NCBI RefSeq assembly: GCF_024171735.1
Contig: NZ_JAMTCH010000003.1
Coordinates: forward strand, 546,841-610,840
DNA: 64,000 nt
Direction of reading: 5' to 3'
Source: Prauserella alba
Lineage (GTDB): Bacteria > Actinomycetota > Actinomycetes > Mycobacteriales > Pseudonocardiaceae
Under the pieces are notes generated by a model. It ran no database searches. It saw only the letters and a list, made by a program, of their open reading frames with translations, and had not been told where the DNA came from. Shown piece by piece: positions 30,551-38,837 of the stretch (position 1 is its first letter; each line of letters opens with the position of its first letter). A program made the translations under genes and the position numbers.

Positions 30551-31143
30551 GCGGCGACGGCCTCGTCGAGTGCCCTGTGGAGCACGTTCTCGGTGACGAC
30601 GCCTTCGAGGCGCCTGCCGCCGACGAACACGGTGGGCACGACCGTGATGCCGCGCCGCGCCGACTCGGCGAGCGCTTCCCGGTGGCGGCGGGCGTAGGAG
30701 GGGTCGTCGAGCGCCGACGCGAAACCGGTCGGTTCGAGGCCCACGTCCCGCGCAAGCCGTACCAGGACGTCGCGGTCGCCGATGTCGAGGTCCTCCCGGA
30801 AGAACGCCGTCAGCAACCGCCGGTGGTAGACGGCGCCGACGCCCCGGTCGGAGGCGTACTGGAAACCGCGGAACGCGAGCTCGGTGCGGGGCTGCGGCGA
30901 GACCGTCGGCAGCGTCATGGGCACGCCGAGCCTGCGTGCCATCGGATAGACGGCGGTTGTCCACACGCCCGGCAGGTACGGATCCTCCGGCCGCAGCGTC
31001 CGGGCGGGATGGGGGCGCAGTTCGTGTGGATGATGCTCGATCTCGACGTCGGTCCGGGCCGCGGTGGCGCGCGCCAGCAGCTCGTCGGTGATGAGGCAGA
31101 ACGGGCAGACGTAGTCGGACCAGATGTGGACGCGGACGGTCAC
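30547..31143 (-). CDS. DsbA-family (FrnE-like) oxidoreductase
   Basis: 198 residues with a thioredoxin fold containing an inserted helical domain. The active site is HIWSDYVCPFCLITDELL (CPFC) near the N-terminus and the cis-Pro loop is ITVVPTVFVGG. No signal peptide, so it is cytosolic, as for FrnE-type proteins. GTG 31141-31143 is the start; the longer frame overlaps the regulatory region. It is first in the operon with a deaminase and two SMR genes and faces merR. FrnE relatives take part in redox or polyketide chemistry. Confidence 0.85.
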   Translation of the reverse strand: MTVRVHIWSDYVCPFCLITDELLARATAARTDVEIEHHPHELRPHPARTLRPEDPYLPGVWTTAVYPMARRLGVPMTLPTVSPQPRTELAFRGFQYASDRGVGAVYHRRLLTAFFREDLDIGDRDVLVRLARDVGLEPTGFASALDDPSYARRHREALAESARRGITVVPTVFVGGRRLEGVVTENVLHRALDEAVAA

Positions 31144-31204
31144 GGGCAACCTCCGATGTCGTGTCGTCACCACCCGTGGTGGTGGGGGCGAGCCGATCGT
31201 GGAA

Positions 31205-31228
31205 CTTGACACCGGTGTGAAGTGCAAG
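31205..31228. promoter_or_regulatory. Imperfect dyad in the merR/DsbA divergent region
   Basis: The 24 bp begin CTTGACAC and end GTGCAAG, an imperfect inverted repeat around CGGTGTGA. TTGACA inside it would serve as a -35 element. The site lies 38 bp before merR and 62 bp from the DsbA-like start, so one MerR-family protein could control both directions by distorting an over-long promoter spacer. Confidence 0.6.
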
Positions 31229-31265
31229 ACTGGGCGGGAGGCAGCGGTCGCCACCGGGAGGTGTC

Positions 31266-31733
31266 ATGCGTATCGGCGAGTTGGCCGAAGCCAGCGGGGT
31301 CAGCACCCGTTCGCTGCGGTACTACGAGCAGCAGGGCCTGATCGAGGCGCGGCGCACCACGGGAGGGTGGCGGGACTTCGACGAGTCGATGGTCGAGCGC
31401 GTCGTACTGATTCAGCACCTGTTCGCGGCCGGCTTGGGCAGCGGCACCGTCAACCAGCTGTTGCCGTGCCTGCATGCTCCGCTGGACGAGCGCAACGGGG
31501 TCATGGAACGCCTGCTCGCCGACGAGGTCGCCAGGCTGGAGGACAAGCGCCGGGACATCGACCGGGAGCTGGAGACGCTCAATGCCCTCCGTCAGGAGAC
31601 GGCACTGAACGAGGACCCGCTGCCGAACGGGGCCGCACCCCTGAACGAGGACGCGCCCGTGAAGGACAGCCTGCCCCTGAAGGACAACCTGCCCCTGAAG
31701 GACAGCACGGTCCTGGAGAACGACATGCCCTGA
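31266..31733 (+). CDS. MerR-family transcriptional regulator with repeat tail
   Basis: 155 residues. The winged helix is textbook MerR: MRIGELAEASGVSTRSLRYY, QQGLIEARRTTGGWRDF. A long coiled coil follows (ERLLADEVARLEDKRRDIDREL). It has no Cys-rich metal loop, so it probably senses an organic ligand or drug. The last roughly 45 residues are a degenerate six-residue repeat (LPLKDS, LPLKDN, LNEDAP) encoded by 18-bp units, an unusual acidic tail likely to vary by slippage. It is divergent from the DsbA-like/deaminase/SMR operon. Confidence 0.9.
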   Translation: MRIGELAEASGVSTRSLRYYEQQGLIEARRTTGGWRDFDESMVERVVLIQHLFAAGLGSGTVNQLLPCLHAPLDERNGVMERLLADEVARLEDKRRDIDRELETLNALRQETALNEDPLPNGAAPLNEDAPVKDSLPLKDNLPLKDSTVLENDMP

Positions 31734-31797
31734 ACAGCACGGTGCCGTAGCGGGTGCGGCCCGTATCGGTTCGGGGCCGGTGCTCAGAGGGTCGTGA

Positions 31798-32277
31798 TCA
31801 TGGCGTGCGGTGCCTGCGCACGTGCAGGGCGCGGACCTGTTCGGCCAGTTCCGGTACGGGCCCGTCGACGTCGGTGCCGGGGATGATCTCGCCGATCGGC
31901 AGTGCGCGCACCCGCGCGGGCGGTGCGCCCAGTTCGGTGAGCCACGTGGACAGTTGCCGTGACGACGAGGCGTACACGATGCGCCCCAGCCCGACCCAGC
32001 CGTGCGCGGCCGAGCACATCGGGCAGTGCTCACCGGAGGTGTAGACCGTCGCGGCCGCGCGTTGTTCCGGAGTCAGGTGCTCGGCGGCCCAGCGTGCGAT
32101 CGCGAACTCCGGATGCTGGGTGTGATCGCCGCCCGAGACGTGGTTGTGATCCTCGAACACCCTCGTCCCGTCCGCGGTGACCAGCACCGAACCGAACGGC
32201 TCGTCACCCGCGTCCAGCGCAGCCGCCGCCAGTTCGACGCACCGCCGCAGCTGTTCCAGATCCGTGTCGTCCACCAT
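31798..32277 (-). CDS. Nucleoside deaminase (guanine-deaminase-like)
   Basis: 159-residue zinc deaminase of the CDA fold, distinct from the one at 30020. The zinc motif reads HPEFAIARWAAEH, then GEHCPMCSAAHGWVG (PCxxC-type with CPMC). The start is ATG 32275-32277. It lies downstream of the SDR gene on the same strand with a 38-bp gap. Substrate not determined. Confidence 0.85.
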   Translation of the reverse strand: MVDDTDLEQLRRCVELAAAALDAGDEPFGSVLVTADGTRVFEDHNHVSGGDHTQHPEFAIARWAAEHLTPEQRAAATVYTSGEHCPMCSAAHGWVGLGRIVYASSSRQLSTWLTELGAPPARVRALPIGEIIPGTDVDGPVPELAEQVRALHVRRHRTP

Positions 32278-32315
32278 GGCGGGCAGTCTCGCGCACTCGC
32301 CGCCGGCCCGCCAGG

Positions 32316-33080
32316 TCAGCAGGCGACGCCCTGGACGCTCCATCCGCCGTCGATCGGCACGACCGTGCCGGTGATGTACGAGGCGAGCGGGGTGCCCAGG
32401 AAGAACGCGAGCTCGGCGACCTCGGTGGGGAGGCCGAACCGGTCCATCGGTACGCGCGCGAGGAACTCCCGCTCGTCGATCACGCCGCGCCGGATGAACT
32501 CCGCCGACAGCTCGGTCTTGATCGGGCCGGGTGCGATGCCGTTGACGCGGATGCCGCGTGACGCCCATTCGGCGGCGAGCCCGCGGATCAGTCCCGCGAC
32601 ACCGGCCTTGGCGGCGCCGTAGGCCGTGCGGCGGGGAAACCCGCGCATGCCGTTGATCGACGACATCAGCACCAGCGCGCCGCCGGACGGCATGCGGGCC
32701 GCGGCCTGCTGGGCGCCGACCATGGCGCCCGTGAGGTGCACCCGGAGCAGGTTGTCCCAGTCCTCGGCCGCGTAGTCCAGCGAGTCGCCCGCCTTGGCGT
32801 GACCGGCGTTGGCGACGAACGTTCCGAGCCCGCCCGGCGTGGCGGCAGCCTGCTCGCAGGCGGCGGCGAGGTCGTCGGCCGACGCCGCGTCCCCGGTGAC
32901 CGCCACGTGCCCGCGGCCGGGCCAACCGGCCACTGCGTCGTGGAGGCGGTCGTCGTCCAGGTCGACCCCGATCACGGGGTGTCCGGCACCGGCGAAGCGT
33001 GCGGCGATGGCTGCGCCGATGCCCTGCGCGGCCCCTGTCACGACGACGGCCGGTGCCGGGTGCCCGGCTGGCTCACCCAT
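32316..33080 (-). CDS. Short-chain dehydrogenase/reductase
   Basis: 254 residues, classical SDR. Cofactor loop VVTGAAQGIGAAIA, an Asp after beta-2 (VIGVDLDD) favouring NAD, VANAGHAKAG, catalytic Ser in LVLMSSINGM and YGAAKAG with Tyr and Lys, then IAPGPIKTEL. It overlaps the SnoaL-like gene by 8 bp and is third of the MFS/SnoaL-like/SDR operon. The substrate is probably what the MFS carrier imports. Confidence 0.92.
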   Translation of the reverse strand: MGEPAGHPAPAVVVTGAAQGIGAAIAARFAGAGHPVIGVDLDDDRLHDAVAGWPGRGHVAVTGDAASADDLAAACEQAAATPGGLGTFVANAGHAKAGDSLDYAAEDWDNLLRVHLTGAMVGAQQAAARMPSGGALVLMSSINGMRGFPRRTAYGAAKAGVAGLIRGLAAEWASRGIRVNGIAPGPIKTELSAEFIRRGVIDEREFLARVPMDRFGLPTEVAELAFFLGTPLASYITGTVVPIDGGWSVQGVAC

Positions 33081-33492
33081 CGCGGGGCTCCACGGCGAAC
33101 GTCTGCTGCACGTCGATGCGTTTGCGGGCGATGCGCAACCCGTCGCCGCGGCGCACCAGCAGGTCGTCGTACTCGCCGAAGACGGCGATCGCGTCGTCGG
33201 CGGTGCGTGAGACGGCCTGGAAGTACGCGGTGACGGCCAGGTCGTCGCCGCTCGGTTCCACGAGCACGTTGGTGATCATGTGTTTGCTCCACACGGTCGG
33301 CCCTGCGAACACGGAGCGGTAGAAGGCGAGGACGGTGCCGCGGCCCTCGCGCAGTCCGTCGACCCGTTCGAAGGCGATGTCCGTGGTGAACACCTCGGCG
33401 AGCGCGGTCTCGTCGCGGGTGTCGACGGCGCGGGCGTAGCGGTGCAGGGTCGCGCGTGCCGCCTCGCTGTCGGCGGCGGTGGCGATGGTCAT
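33073..33492 (-). CDS. SnoaL/NTF2-like fold protein
   Basis: 139 residues: LHRYARAVDTRDETALAEVF, FAGPTVWSKHMITNVLVE and VFGEYDDLLVRRGDGLRIA fit the cone-shaped SnoaL-like fold used by small cyclases, dehydratases and isomerases. No catalytic residues can be assigned with confidence. It overlaps the MFS gene (ATGA) and the SDR gene, so the three are coupled. Confidence 0.8.
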   Translation of the reverse strand: MTIATAADSEAARATLHRYARAVDTRDETALAEVFTTDIAFERVDGLREGRGTVLAFYRSVFAGPTVWSKHMITNVLVEPSGDDLAVTAYFQAVSRTADDAIAVFGEYDDLLVRRGDGLRIARKRIDVQQTFAVEPRDG

Positions 33493-34817
33493 GCGGTTCC
33501 TCCTCGTACTGTCGCGGGCTCCGCGGCGGTGCCCAGCGGGGCACCGTCGAGATGGCGGCGGGGCAGCGCCAGCACGAGGCCGATGCCGATCGCCGCGGGG
33601 ATCAGGAAGACGTAGAAGCTCCACTGCACGGGCAGGTCCGCGGCGGCGATCAGCCCGCCGAGGATCGGCCCGACGATCCCGCCGAGGCGGGCGACGGTCA
33701 TGATCGACCCGAGGGCGGTCGCGCGGATCGCGGCGGGGAACCACGTGGCGATGAAGCCGTTGAGGATCACGGCCGTGCCGTTGGCGCCGACGCCTGCCAG
33801 CGCCACGGCCGCGTACAGCACCGGGGTCGGTGGTGCGAGGCTCATCGTGACCAGCGACAGCACGCCGATGCCGAACCCCCACGTGGCGACCGTGCGCGCG
33901 CCGATCCGGTCGGCGAACCACGACATCACGGTGGCGCCGGCGATGGCGCCGAGGCTCATCGTGGCCAGGAAGCTCAGCGCCGAACCGAGCGGATATCCCG
34001 CCGAGCGCATGATCGCGGGCAGCCACGTGCTGAGCCCGTAGATGAACAGCTGTCCGATGAGGGTGGCCAGTGCGAACACGACAGCCGTGGTCAGCAGCGG
34101 CCTGCGAAGCAGATCGCGCAGGCTCGCGCGGCGCTCGGCCTCGGCGCCGGGCCCCGCGCAGTCCGGGAGACCGTAGCGGTCGGCCACCGCCCGGGCCTGC
34201 TCGTGCTTTCCCTTGCTGTGCAGGAAATCGGCGGACTCGGGAAGGCTGACGTAGGCGATGGGGACCAGCAGCACGAGGGGCAGTACCCCGATGGCGAACA
34301 TGGGGCGGAAGCCCCACTGCTCGATCACCACGAGGCCGACGAGGGACGCGGCGATCGTGCCTACCGAGAAGCCCGAACTCACCAGCGCGTTGAACAGATT
34401 GCGGCGACCACGGGGCGCGAACTCGGCCGTCAGCGCCAGCGCGGTGGGCAGCAGTCCGCCCAGGCCGATGCCCGAGGCGAACCGGAACAGCCCGAACAGG
34501 TCCGGGTCGGGGGCGAGTGCGCACGCCCCCATGAACACCGAGAACCAGGTCATGCTCGCCATCAGCATCCGCCTGCGGCCGAGCAGGTCCGTGGCCAGGC
34601 CGCAGATCAGCGTGCCGACGAGCATGCCCATGAACGCGTAGCTCGCGATCATGCCCGCTTGGGCTTCGTCGAGCTGCCACGGTTCGTACTCGAGCAGCGC
34701 CGGGATCGTCGTCGCGAACACCGAGAGGTCGTAGCCGTCGAAGATCACCGCACAGCAACAGATGACGGCGACGAGGGTGCCGTTTCCGGCACGTCGGGGA
34801 GTGGTCTGTCCGGTCAC
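33489..34817 (-). CDS. MFS transporter, aromatic acid:H+ symporter type
   Basis: 442 residues with 12 membrane helices. VIFDGYDLSVFATTIPAL on helix 1 is the signature of the AAHS family (PcaK, BenK), with the loop 2-3 motif CGLATDLLGRRRML. It starts at GTG 34815-34817. It heads a three-gene operon with the SnoaL-like and SDR genes and lies downstream of the LysR gene across 149 bp containing two palindromes. Import of an aromatic or related acid for the SDR step is a reasonable guess. Confidence 0.9.
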   Translation of the reverse strand: MTGQTTPRRAGNGTLVAVICCCAVIFDGYDLSVFATTIPALLEYEPWQLDEAQAGMIASYAFMGMLVGTLICGLATDLLGRRRMLMASMTWFSVFMGACALAPDPDLFGLFRFASGIGLGGLLPTALALTAEFAPRGRRNLFNALVSSGFSVGTIAASLVGLVVIEQWGFRPMFAIGVLPLVLLVPIAYVSLPESADFLHSKGKHEQARAVADRYGLPDCAGPGAEAERRASLRDLLRRPLLTTAVVFALATLIGQLFIYGLSTWLPAIMRSAGYPLGSALSFLATMSLGAIAGATVMSWFADRIGARTVATWGFGIGVLSLVTMSLAPPTPVLYAAVALAGVGANGTAVILNGFIATWFPAAIRATALGSIMTVARLGGIVGPILGGLIAAADLPVQWSFYVFLIPAAIGIGLVLALPRRHLDGAPLGTAAEPATVRGGTA

Positions 34818-34862
34818 GCGGGATCCTCCTCGACCTCGACGCCGTTCGGCCAGGGCGCAACG

Positions 34863-34887
34863 CCCATCGATGGATCATGCCAATGAT
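34863..34887. promoter_or_regulatory. Two small palindromes upstream of the MFS operon
   Basis: CCATCGATGG (34863-34872) is a perfect palindrome, and ATCAT-GCCA-ATGAT (34874-34887) is a perfect inverted repeat beside it. The segment is AT-rich for this genome and lies 46-70 bp before the MFS start, where operator or promoter elements would be. Confidence 0.45.
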
Positions 34888-34966
34888 GACTATGAATGTC
34901 TACGGCTTGAGGAGAGCGAACGTGACCGGCCTGGCGGCGGTGTGCCTGTTCGCCCGGCCGCGGTTC

Positions 34967-35881
34967 TCACGGGGTGGCGTGGTCCAGGTGGGCTGCGTCG
35001 GCGAGCGCGTCGAGGCAGGCGCCGACGGCCGGCCGTGGATGGGGCTCGGCCGTGACAGCGTAGAGCGTGCGGCGCGGGGCCGGATCCTCGAGCCGCAGGG
35101 CGCGGACGTCGTGACCGGACGCCACGGCCAGTGACATGGCGGGCATGAGCGCGACGGCCCCGAGCCGGGCGACGAGCGAGAACTGCGTGGCGTAACCGGT
35201 CACGTAGTGCCGCACGTCCGGTTCGACACCCCGTGCGCGCAACGTGTGGCACAGCCAGGCGTGTGCGCGCGAGCCCGCCGTCCACGCCACCCAGCTGTCC
35301 CGGGCCACGTCGCGTGCGCGGATCACGTCCGCGGCGGCACAGGGATGCGCCGGGGGCACCATGACGCGTGCGGTGTCGTCGCGCAGTGCCCGCCACGTGG
35401 TGTGCGGAGGCCGCGTGAGCGGCATGTTGTCCCAGCTCTCGACGACCGCGATGTCGAGCCGGCCGTTGACGAGCATCGGCAGGCTCTTCTCCGGTTCGGC
35501 CTCCACCACGGCGGGCTCGACGGCGGGATGGCCGGTCGCGAGCGCGGTCAGCGCCTCGGTGACGAACACGTACACGCCAGTCGGGATCGTGCCCACCCGC
35601 ACCGGGCCGGTGATACTGCCGGACAGTGCGTCGATCCGCGTGCGTGCCCGCTCCAGCTCGGCGAGCGCGGCCTCCGCGGACTCGGCGAGCACCTGCCCGG
35701 CCGGGGTGAGCTTCACCGTGCGCCCGTGCGGCACGAGCAGCCGGACGCCCGCATCACGTTCTAGTTTGGACAGTTGCTGGGACACGGCGGAGGGTGTCAG
35801 GTGCAGCGTCTCGGCCGCGGCGGCCAGCGAGCCGTGCCGGTCGACGGCGTGCAGTGCCTGGAGGCGCTCGATGCGAAACAC
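34967..35881 (-). CDS. LysR-family transcriptional regulator
   Basis: 304 residues. The N-terminal winged helix reads RIERLQALHAVDRHGSLAAA, AETLHLTPSAVSQQLSKLE. The periplasmic-binding-like effector domain starts at VRVGTIPTGVYVF. GTG 35879-35881 is the start. It is divergent from the EamA gene across 118 bp that contain a perfect 21-bp palindrome, so that transporter is the likely target. It could also act on the MFS operon downstream. Confidence 0.92.
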   Translation of the reverse strand: MFRIERLQALHAVDRHGSLAAAAETLHLTPSAVSQQLSKLERDAGVRLLVPHGRTVKLTPAGQVLAESAEAALAELERARTRIDALSGSITGPVRVGTIPTGVYVFVTEALTALATGHPAVEPAVVEAEPEKSLPMLVNGRLDIAVVESWDNMPLTRPPHTTWRALRDDTARVMVPPAHPCAAADVIRARDVARDSWVAWTAGSRAHAWLCHTLRARGVEPDVRHYVTGYATQFSLVARLGAVALMPAMSLAVASGHDVRALRLEDPAPRRTLYAVTAEPHPRPAVGACLDALADAAHLDHATP

Positions 35882-35931
35882 ATAAGCAACGATACGGGTT
35901 CGCCGCCGCGTTCTCGTTGTGACGCGATCCT

Positions 35932-35952
35932 CTCATCACGATTCGTGATGAG
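35932..35952. promoter_or_regulatory. Perfect 21-bp palindrome, LysR operator candidate
   Basis: CTCATCACGA-T-TCGTGATGAG is a perfect 10+1+10 inverted repeat containing ATCACGATTCGTGAT, a T-N11-A-type LysR box. It lies 51 bp from the LysR start and 48 bp from the EamA start, the usual place for joint autoregulation and activation. Confidence 0.75.
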
Positions 35953-35999
35953 TATTCGTCAGTTTTCATCGCTGGTGTCCGCGCGGGTGCGCGGGTCTG

Positions 36000-36986
36000 A
36001 TGGATGTCGTGACCGATACCGCCACGCCCACCGTCATCCGGCCCTCCGTTCCCGACACCGCTGCCGATTCCGGCTCGGTCGCGCCCGCCGCATCCGCCAC
36101 GGGGCCCTCGCCGTCGCCGTCCGGGTTTCTCGACCGCCTCGACGCGCGGCTCGTCGCGGTCGCCGGGGCGCTGACGATCGGCACGACGTCACTGTTCGTC
36201 GCGCTGGCCGACGCCTCCAGTACCACGGTGACGTTCTTCCGCTGCCTGCTCGCCGTGCCGTTGCTGGTGCTCCTGGGCCTGCGCGCCGGTGCCCGGTGGC
36301 GGTTCCACCGGCGGCACGCGCTCGCCGGGCTGTTCCTCGGCCTGGACATGGTGTTGTGGTCGGAATCGATCGGCGCGGTGGGCGCGGGCGCCGCGACGGT
36401 CATGGTCAACATCCAGGTGGTGCTCGTTCCACTGGCCTGCCTGGTGTTGTTCCGGGAGCGGGTGCGCGCGGCGTTCTGGGTGGCGGTGCCACCCGCGCTC
36501 GGCGGGGTGGCGCTGGCGGCCGGTATCGGTGATGCGGACGCGTTCGGCGACGCGCCTGTCTACGGGGCGGTGACGGGATTGCTCGCGGGCGTCGCCTACG
36601 CCGGTTATCTGCTGGTGTTGCGCCGCGCCGACGAGCCCGGTTCGCAGATCACGATGCTGACGACGGTCAACGGCGCGGGCGCTCTCGTCGCACTGGCCGC
36701 CGGGCTCGTGACGGGCACCCTCGACGTCACCCCGTCGCCGTCGTCGTTCGGCTGGATCGCGGTGCTGGCCGTGACGGGGCAGATCCTCGGCTGGATGCTG
36801 ATCGGCTCGGCGATCCGCCGACTGCCGGGTGCGCTGGGTGCGACGTTGCTGCTGGTCCAGCCCGTGGCCGCGGTCGCGCTCGCCGTCGTGTTCCTGGGGG
36901 AGACGCCGTCGTCGCTGCAGCTGCTGGGGTGCGGGTTGGTCGTCGCCGCCGTGGCCGTCGTGACGAGGACGACGTCCGGCCGGTGA
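36000..36986 (+). CDS. EamA/DMT-family transporter
   Basis: 328 residues: a 45-residue Pro/Ala/Ser-rich cytosolic leader, then ten membrane helices in two EamA repeats. The first repeat includes FFRCLLAVPLLVLLGL and VMVNIQVVLVPLACLVLFRE; the second ends LLVQPVAAVALAVVFLGETP, the typical helix 9 motif. Family members export amino acids or metabolites. It starts at ATG 36000, with GTG 36012 also possible. Divergent from lysR. Confidence 0.9.
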   Translation: MDVVTDTATPTVIRPSVPDTAADSGSVAPAASATGPSPSPSGFLDRLDARLVAVAGALTIGTTSLFVALADASSTTVTFFRCLLAVPLLVLLGLRAGARWRFHRRHALAGLFLGLDMVLWSESIGAVGAGAATVMVNIQVVLVPLACLVLFRERVRAAFWVAVPPALGGVALAAGIGDADAFGDAPVYGAVTGLLAGVAYAGYLLVLRRADEPGSQITMLTTVNGAGALVALAAGLVTGTLDVTPSPSSFGWIAVLAVTGQILGWMLIGSAIRRLPGALGATLLLVQPVAAVALAVVFLGETPSSLQLLGCGLVVAAVAVVTRTTSGR

Positions 36987-37009
36987 CGGCGGCGCCGGTG
37001 CGGCCGGTT

Positions 37010-37420
37010 TCAGACCCCGAACAACGCGCGCGGCAGCTCGTGCCGGTCCGACCAGGGCAGCCACGCGATGTCGGTGGGGCCGATGGCGTACTCGGTCACG
37101 CGCCAGCTCCGCGGGTCGTTGTCGGTGATCGTGGGATCAGCCTTCGTCAGCAACGCCATGTAGACGTCGGACATCACGCCGTCGGCGCGGCGGGTCTCGA
37201 AGACGGTGTCCGTGTAGTTCGCGGGTCCACCGTCGGCACCGCGCATCGTCCCCTGCAGGAACACCCACGACCCGATGCGGTTGAGGCGTTCCACCTCCAC
37301 GCGGAGCCGGTCGCCGACGGCGTTGCGCAGTGGTGCGGTGGCGGCCTGCAGTACCGCTTCCCCGGCAGGGTCGCCGGGGCTCAGTGACTGCGGGGCGGGT
37401 TGCGCGGGCGGGGTCTGCAT
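37010..37420 (-). CDS. Conserved hypothetical protein
   Basis: 136 residues. ATG 37418-37420 has GGGAGGTAGC just upstream, which decides the start over the longer frame. A Pro-rich leader of 20 residues precedes a soluble domain (LNRIGSWVFLQGTMRG, SDVYMALLTKADP, WRVTEYAIGPTDIAWLPW). Relatives are found in actinobacteria without assigned function. Convergent with the EamA gene. Confidence 0.7.
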   Translation of the reverse strand: MQTPPAQPAPQSLSPGDPAGEAVLQAATAPLRNAVGDRLRVEVERLNRIGSWVFLQGTMRGADGGPANYTDTVFETRRADGVMSDVYMALLTKADPTITDNDPRSWRVTEYAIGPTDIAWLPWSDRHELPRALFGV

Positions 37421-37588
37421 GGAGCTACCTCCCAGAGAGCAGGGCAGCGGTTCGGCCGAGTGCAACGACCGCGTCGTGACGTCGACGTCGGACACCGCGG
37501 GTCGGCCGGCCCGGCCCCGGTGATGTTACAGAGTCGAACGGGTACGGGACGGGACGTTGACCTACCGGGCGACGGTGGGTCCCGCCGA

Positions 37589-38803
37589 TCAGGTCGGCGG
37601 GGTGAGTACCTCGACCAGACCGCTGCCGCCGCCCATGCTGATCTGCTGCGAACCGTCGGGGTTGATGTTGTTCGAACCGATGAACTGGCCGTCGCCCGCG
37701 TACAGCACGACGTGCCCGCCGCCGTTCGAGACCACCACGTCACCCGGTTTCGCCTCGGACAGTGGCACCGACTGCCAGCCGTCCGCCTTCAGGTTCGCCG
37801 AGAGCTGGTCCACCGAGGCGCTGGCCTGGCTCTTGTCGATCAACCCGGCCGCTTCGAGGGTGCCGGACACGAAGTTCGCGCAGTTGACGTCGTTGGGCAC
37901 CCACGACTCCATCGCGGGCAGCTCGCCGCTGGACTTGAGGTCGCCCGCGTTCCTGCCGAGGAACTGTTCGGCGATCTTGGCCGGGTTGTCGCCGCGGGCG
38001 TCGATCGGTTTCGCGGGCCGGCCGTCGCCTGCGACGCCGGTGACGCCGCCGCCGGGGTCGCCGCCGCTGCTCACCGGGGCGGTGCTGCCGCCGCTGCTCA
38101 CCGCGGGAGCGGTGCCGCCGCTCGTGTCGACAGGGGCGGGGCTGGCGCTGGATGTCGTGGTCGCGCTGGAATCGGCGGGCAACATCTCCACGAAACCGCC
38201 CTCGACCTCGATGCCGAGAGGTTTGAGAAGCTCGTCGATCTGGTTCTCGGCTGTCTCCAGCGCCTGCTCGATCTCGTCCTTCTTGCCGCTGGCGTCCTTC
38301 TCGTTGAGTTGCCGGAGCCGCTGGATGTCGGCTGCGGCGGCCTCGATCTCGTTCTCGTCGTCCGAGCTGTTCTTCCGCTGCCGGGCCGCGCCGATCAGCT
38401 TGCGGTTCTCCGCGTCCTTGTCGCCTGCTTCTTCGGCGAGCTGCTCGACCTTCTTCTTGACGTTCTCCAGGATCTCGGACACGCGCTGGAGGATCTTCTT
38501 GGCGGCCTCGGCCTTGTCGCTGACCTTGTAGCTGGCCTTGCTCAGCTGGTCGAGGTGGTCGGCGACGGCGTCGGCGTCCTTGCCCTCCCAGCCGCGCAGC
38601 ACGTCGTCGCGGAAGAGCTTGAGGTCGTTGCCGAGGTCGTTGGAGCTGGTCGCGGCTCCGTTGGCCTTGCTCGCCTGGTCGTTGACGGCCGACGCGTCGA
38701 GCTTCTTGGCCTGCTGGGCGTGGGTGTCGATGGCGTCCATCGACTTCGGACGGTCGAGTGACGGGTCGTCGAGCGTGTCCGCCTGCTCTCCTGCGGTGGT
38801 CAT
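37589..38803 (-). CDS. NlpC/P60-type hydrolase with WXG100-like N-terminus
   Basis: 404 residues. The first roughly 200 are helical and coiled-coil (DVLRGWEGKDADAVADHL contains a W-x-G turn; then repeated Lys/Glu helices). A Ser/Gly/Thr-rich linker leads to a cysteine-peptidase-like domain. The Cys is residue 308 (NDVNCANFVSG) and the His is residue 364 (GGGHVVLYAGD). There is no signal peptide. That plan is typical of substrates exported by type VII secretion, with a peptidoglycan-cleaving or toxin tail. It follows the small WXG100-like gene on the same strand, 34 bp downstream. Confidence 0.75.
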   Translation of the reverse strand: MTTAGEQADTLDDPSLDRPKSMDAIDTHAQQAKKLDASAVNDQASKANGAATSSNDLGNDLKLFRDDVLRGWEGKDADAVADHLDQLSKASYKVSDKAEAAKKILQRVSEILENVKKKVEQLAEEAGDKDAENRKLIGAARQRKNSSDDENEIEAAAADIQRLRQLNEKDASGKKDEIEQALETAENQIDELLKPLGIEVEGGFVEMLPADSSATTTSSASPAPVDTSGGTAPAVSSGGSTAPVSSGGDPGGGVTGVAGDGRPAKPIDARGDNPAKIAEQFLGRNAGDLKSSGELPAMESWVPNDVNCANFVSGTLEAAGLIDKSQASASVDQLSANLKADGWQSVPLSEAKPGDVVVSNGGGHVVLYAGDGQFIGSNNINPDGSQQISMGGGSGLVEVLTPPT

Positions 38804-38837
38804 CGGCAAATCCCCTGGTTCCGTGTCCTCGATCCGA

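Noticed and set aside
31144-31265. Guanidine riboswitch controlling the SMR pair
   Set aside because: No recognisable conserved ykkC-type elements; the MerR dyad explains control better.
34877-35134. 85-codon plus-strand frame starting near 34877
   Set aside because: Mostly antisense to the LysR gene end and without family resemblance.
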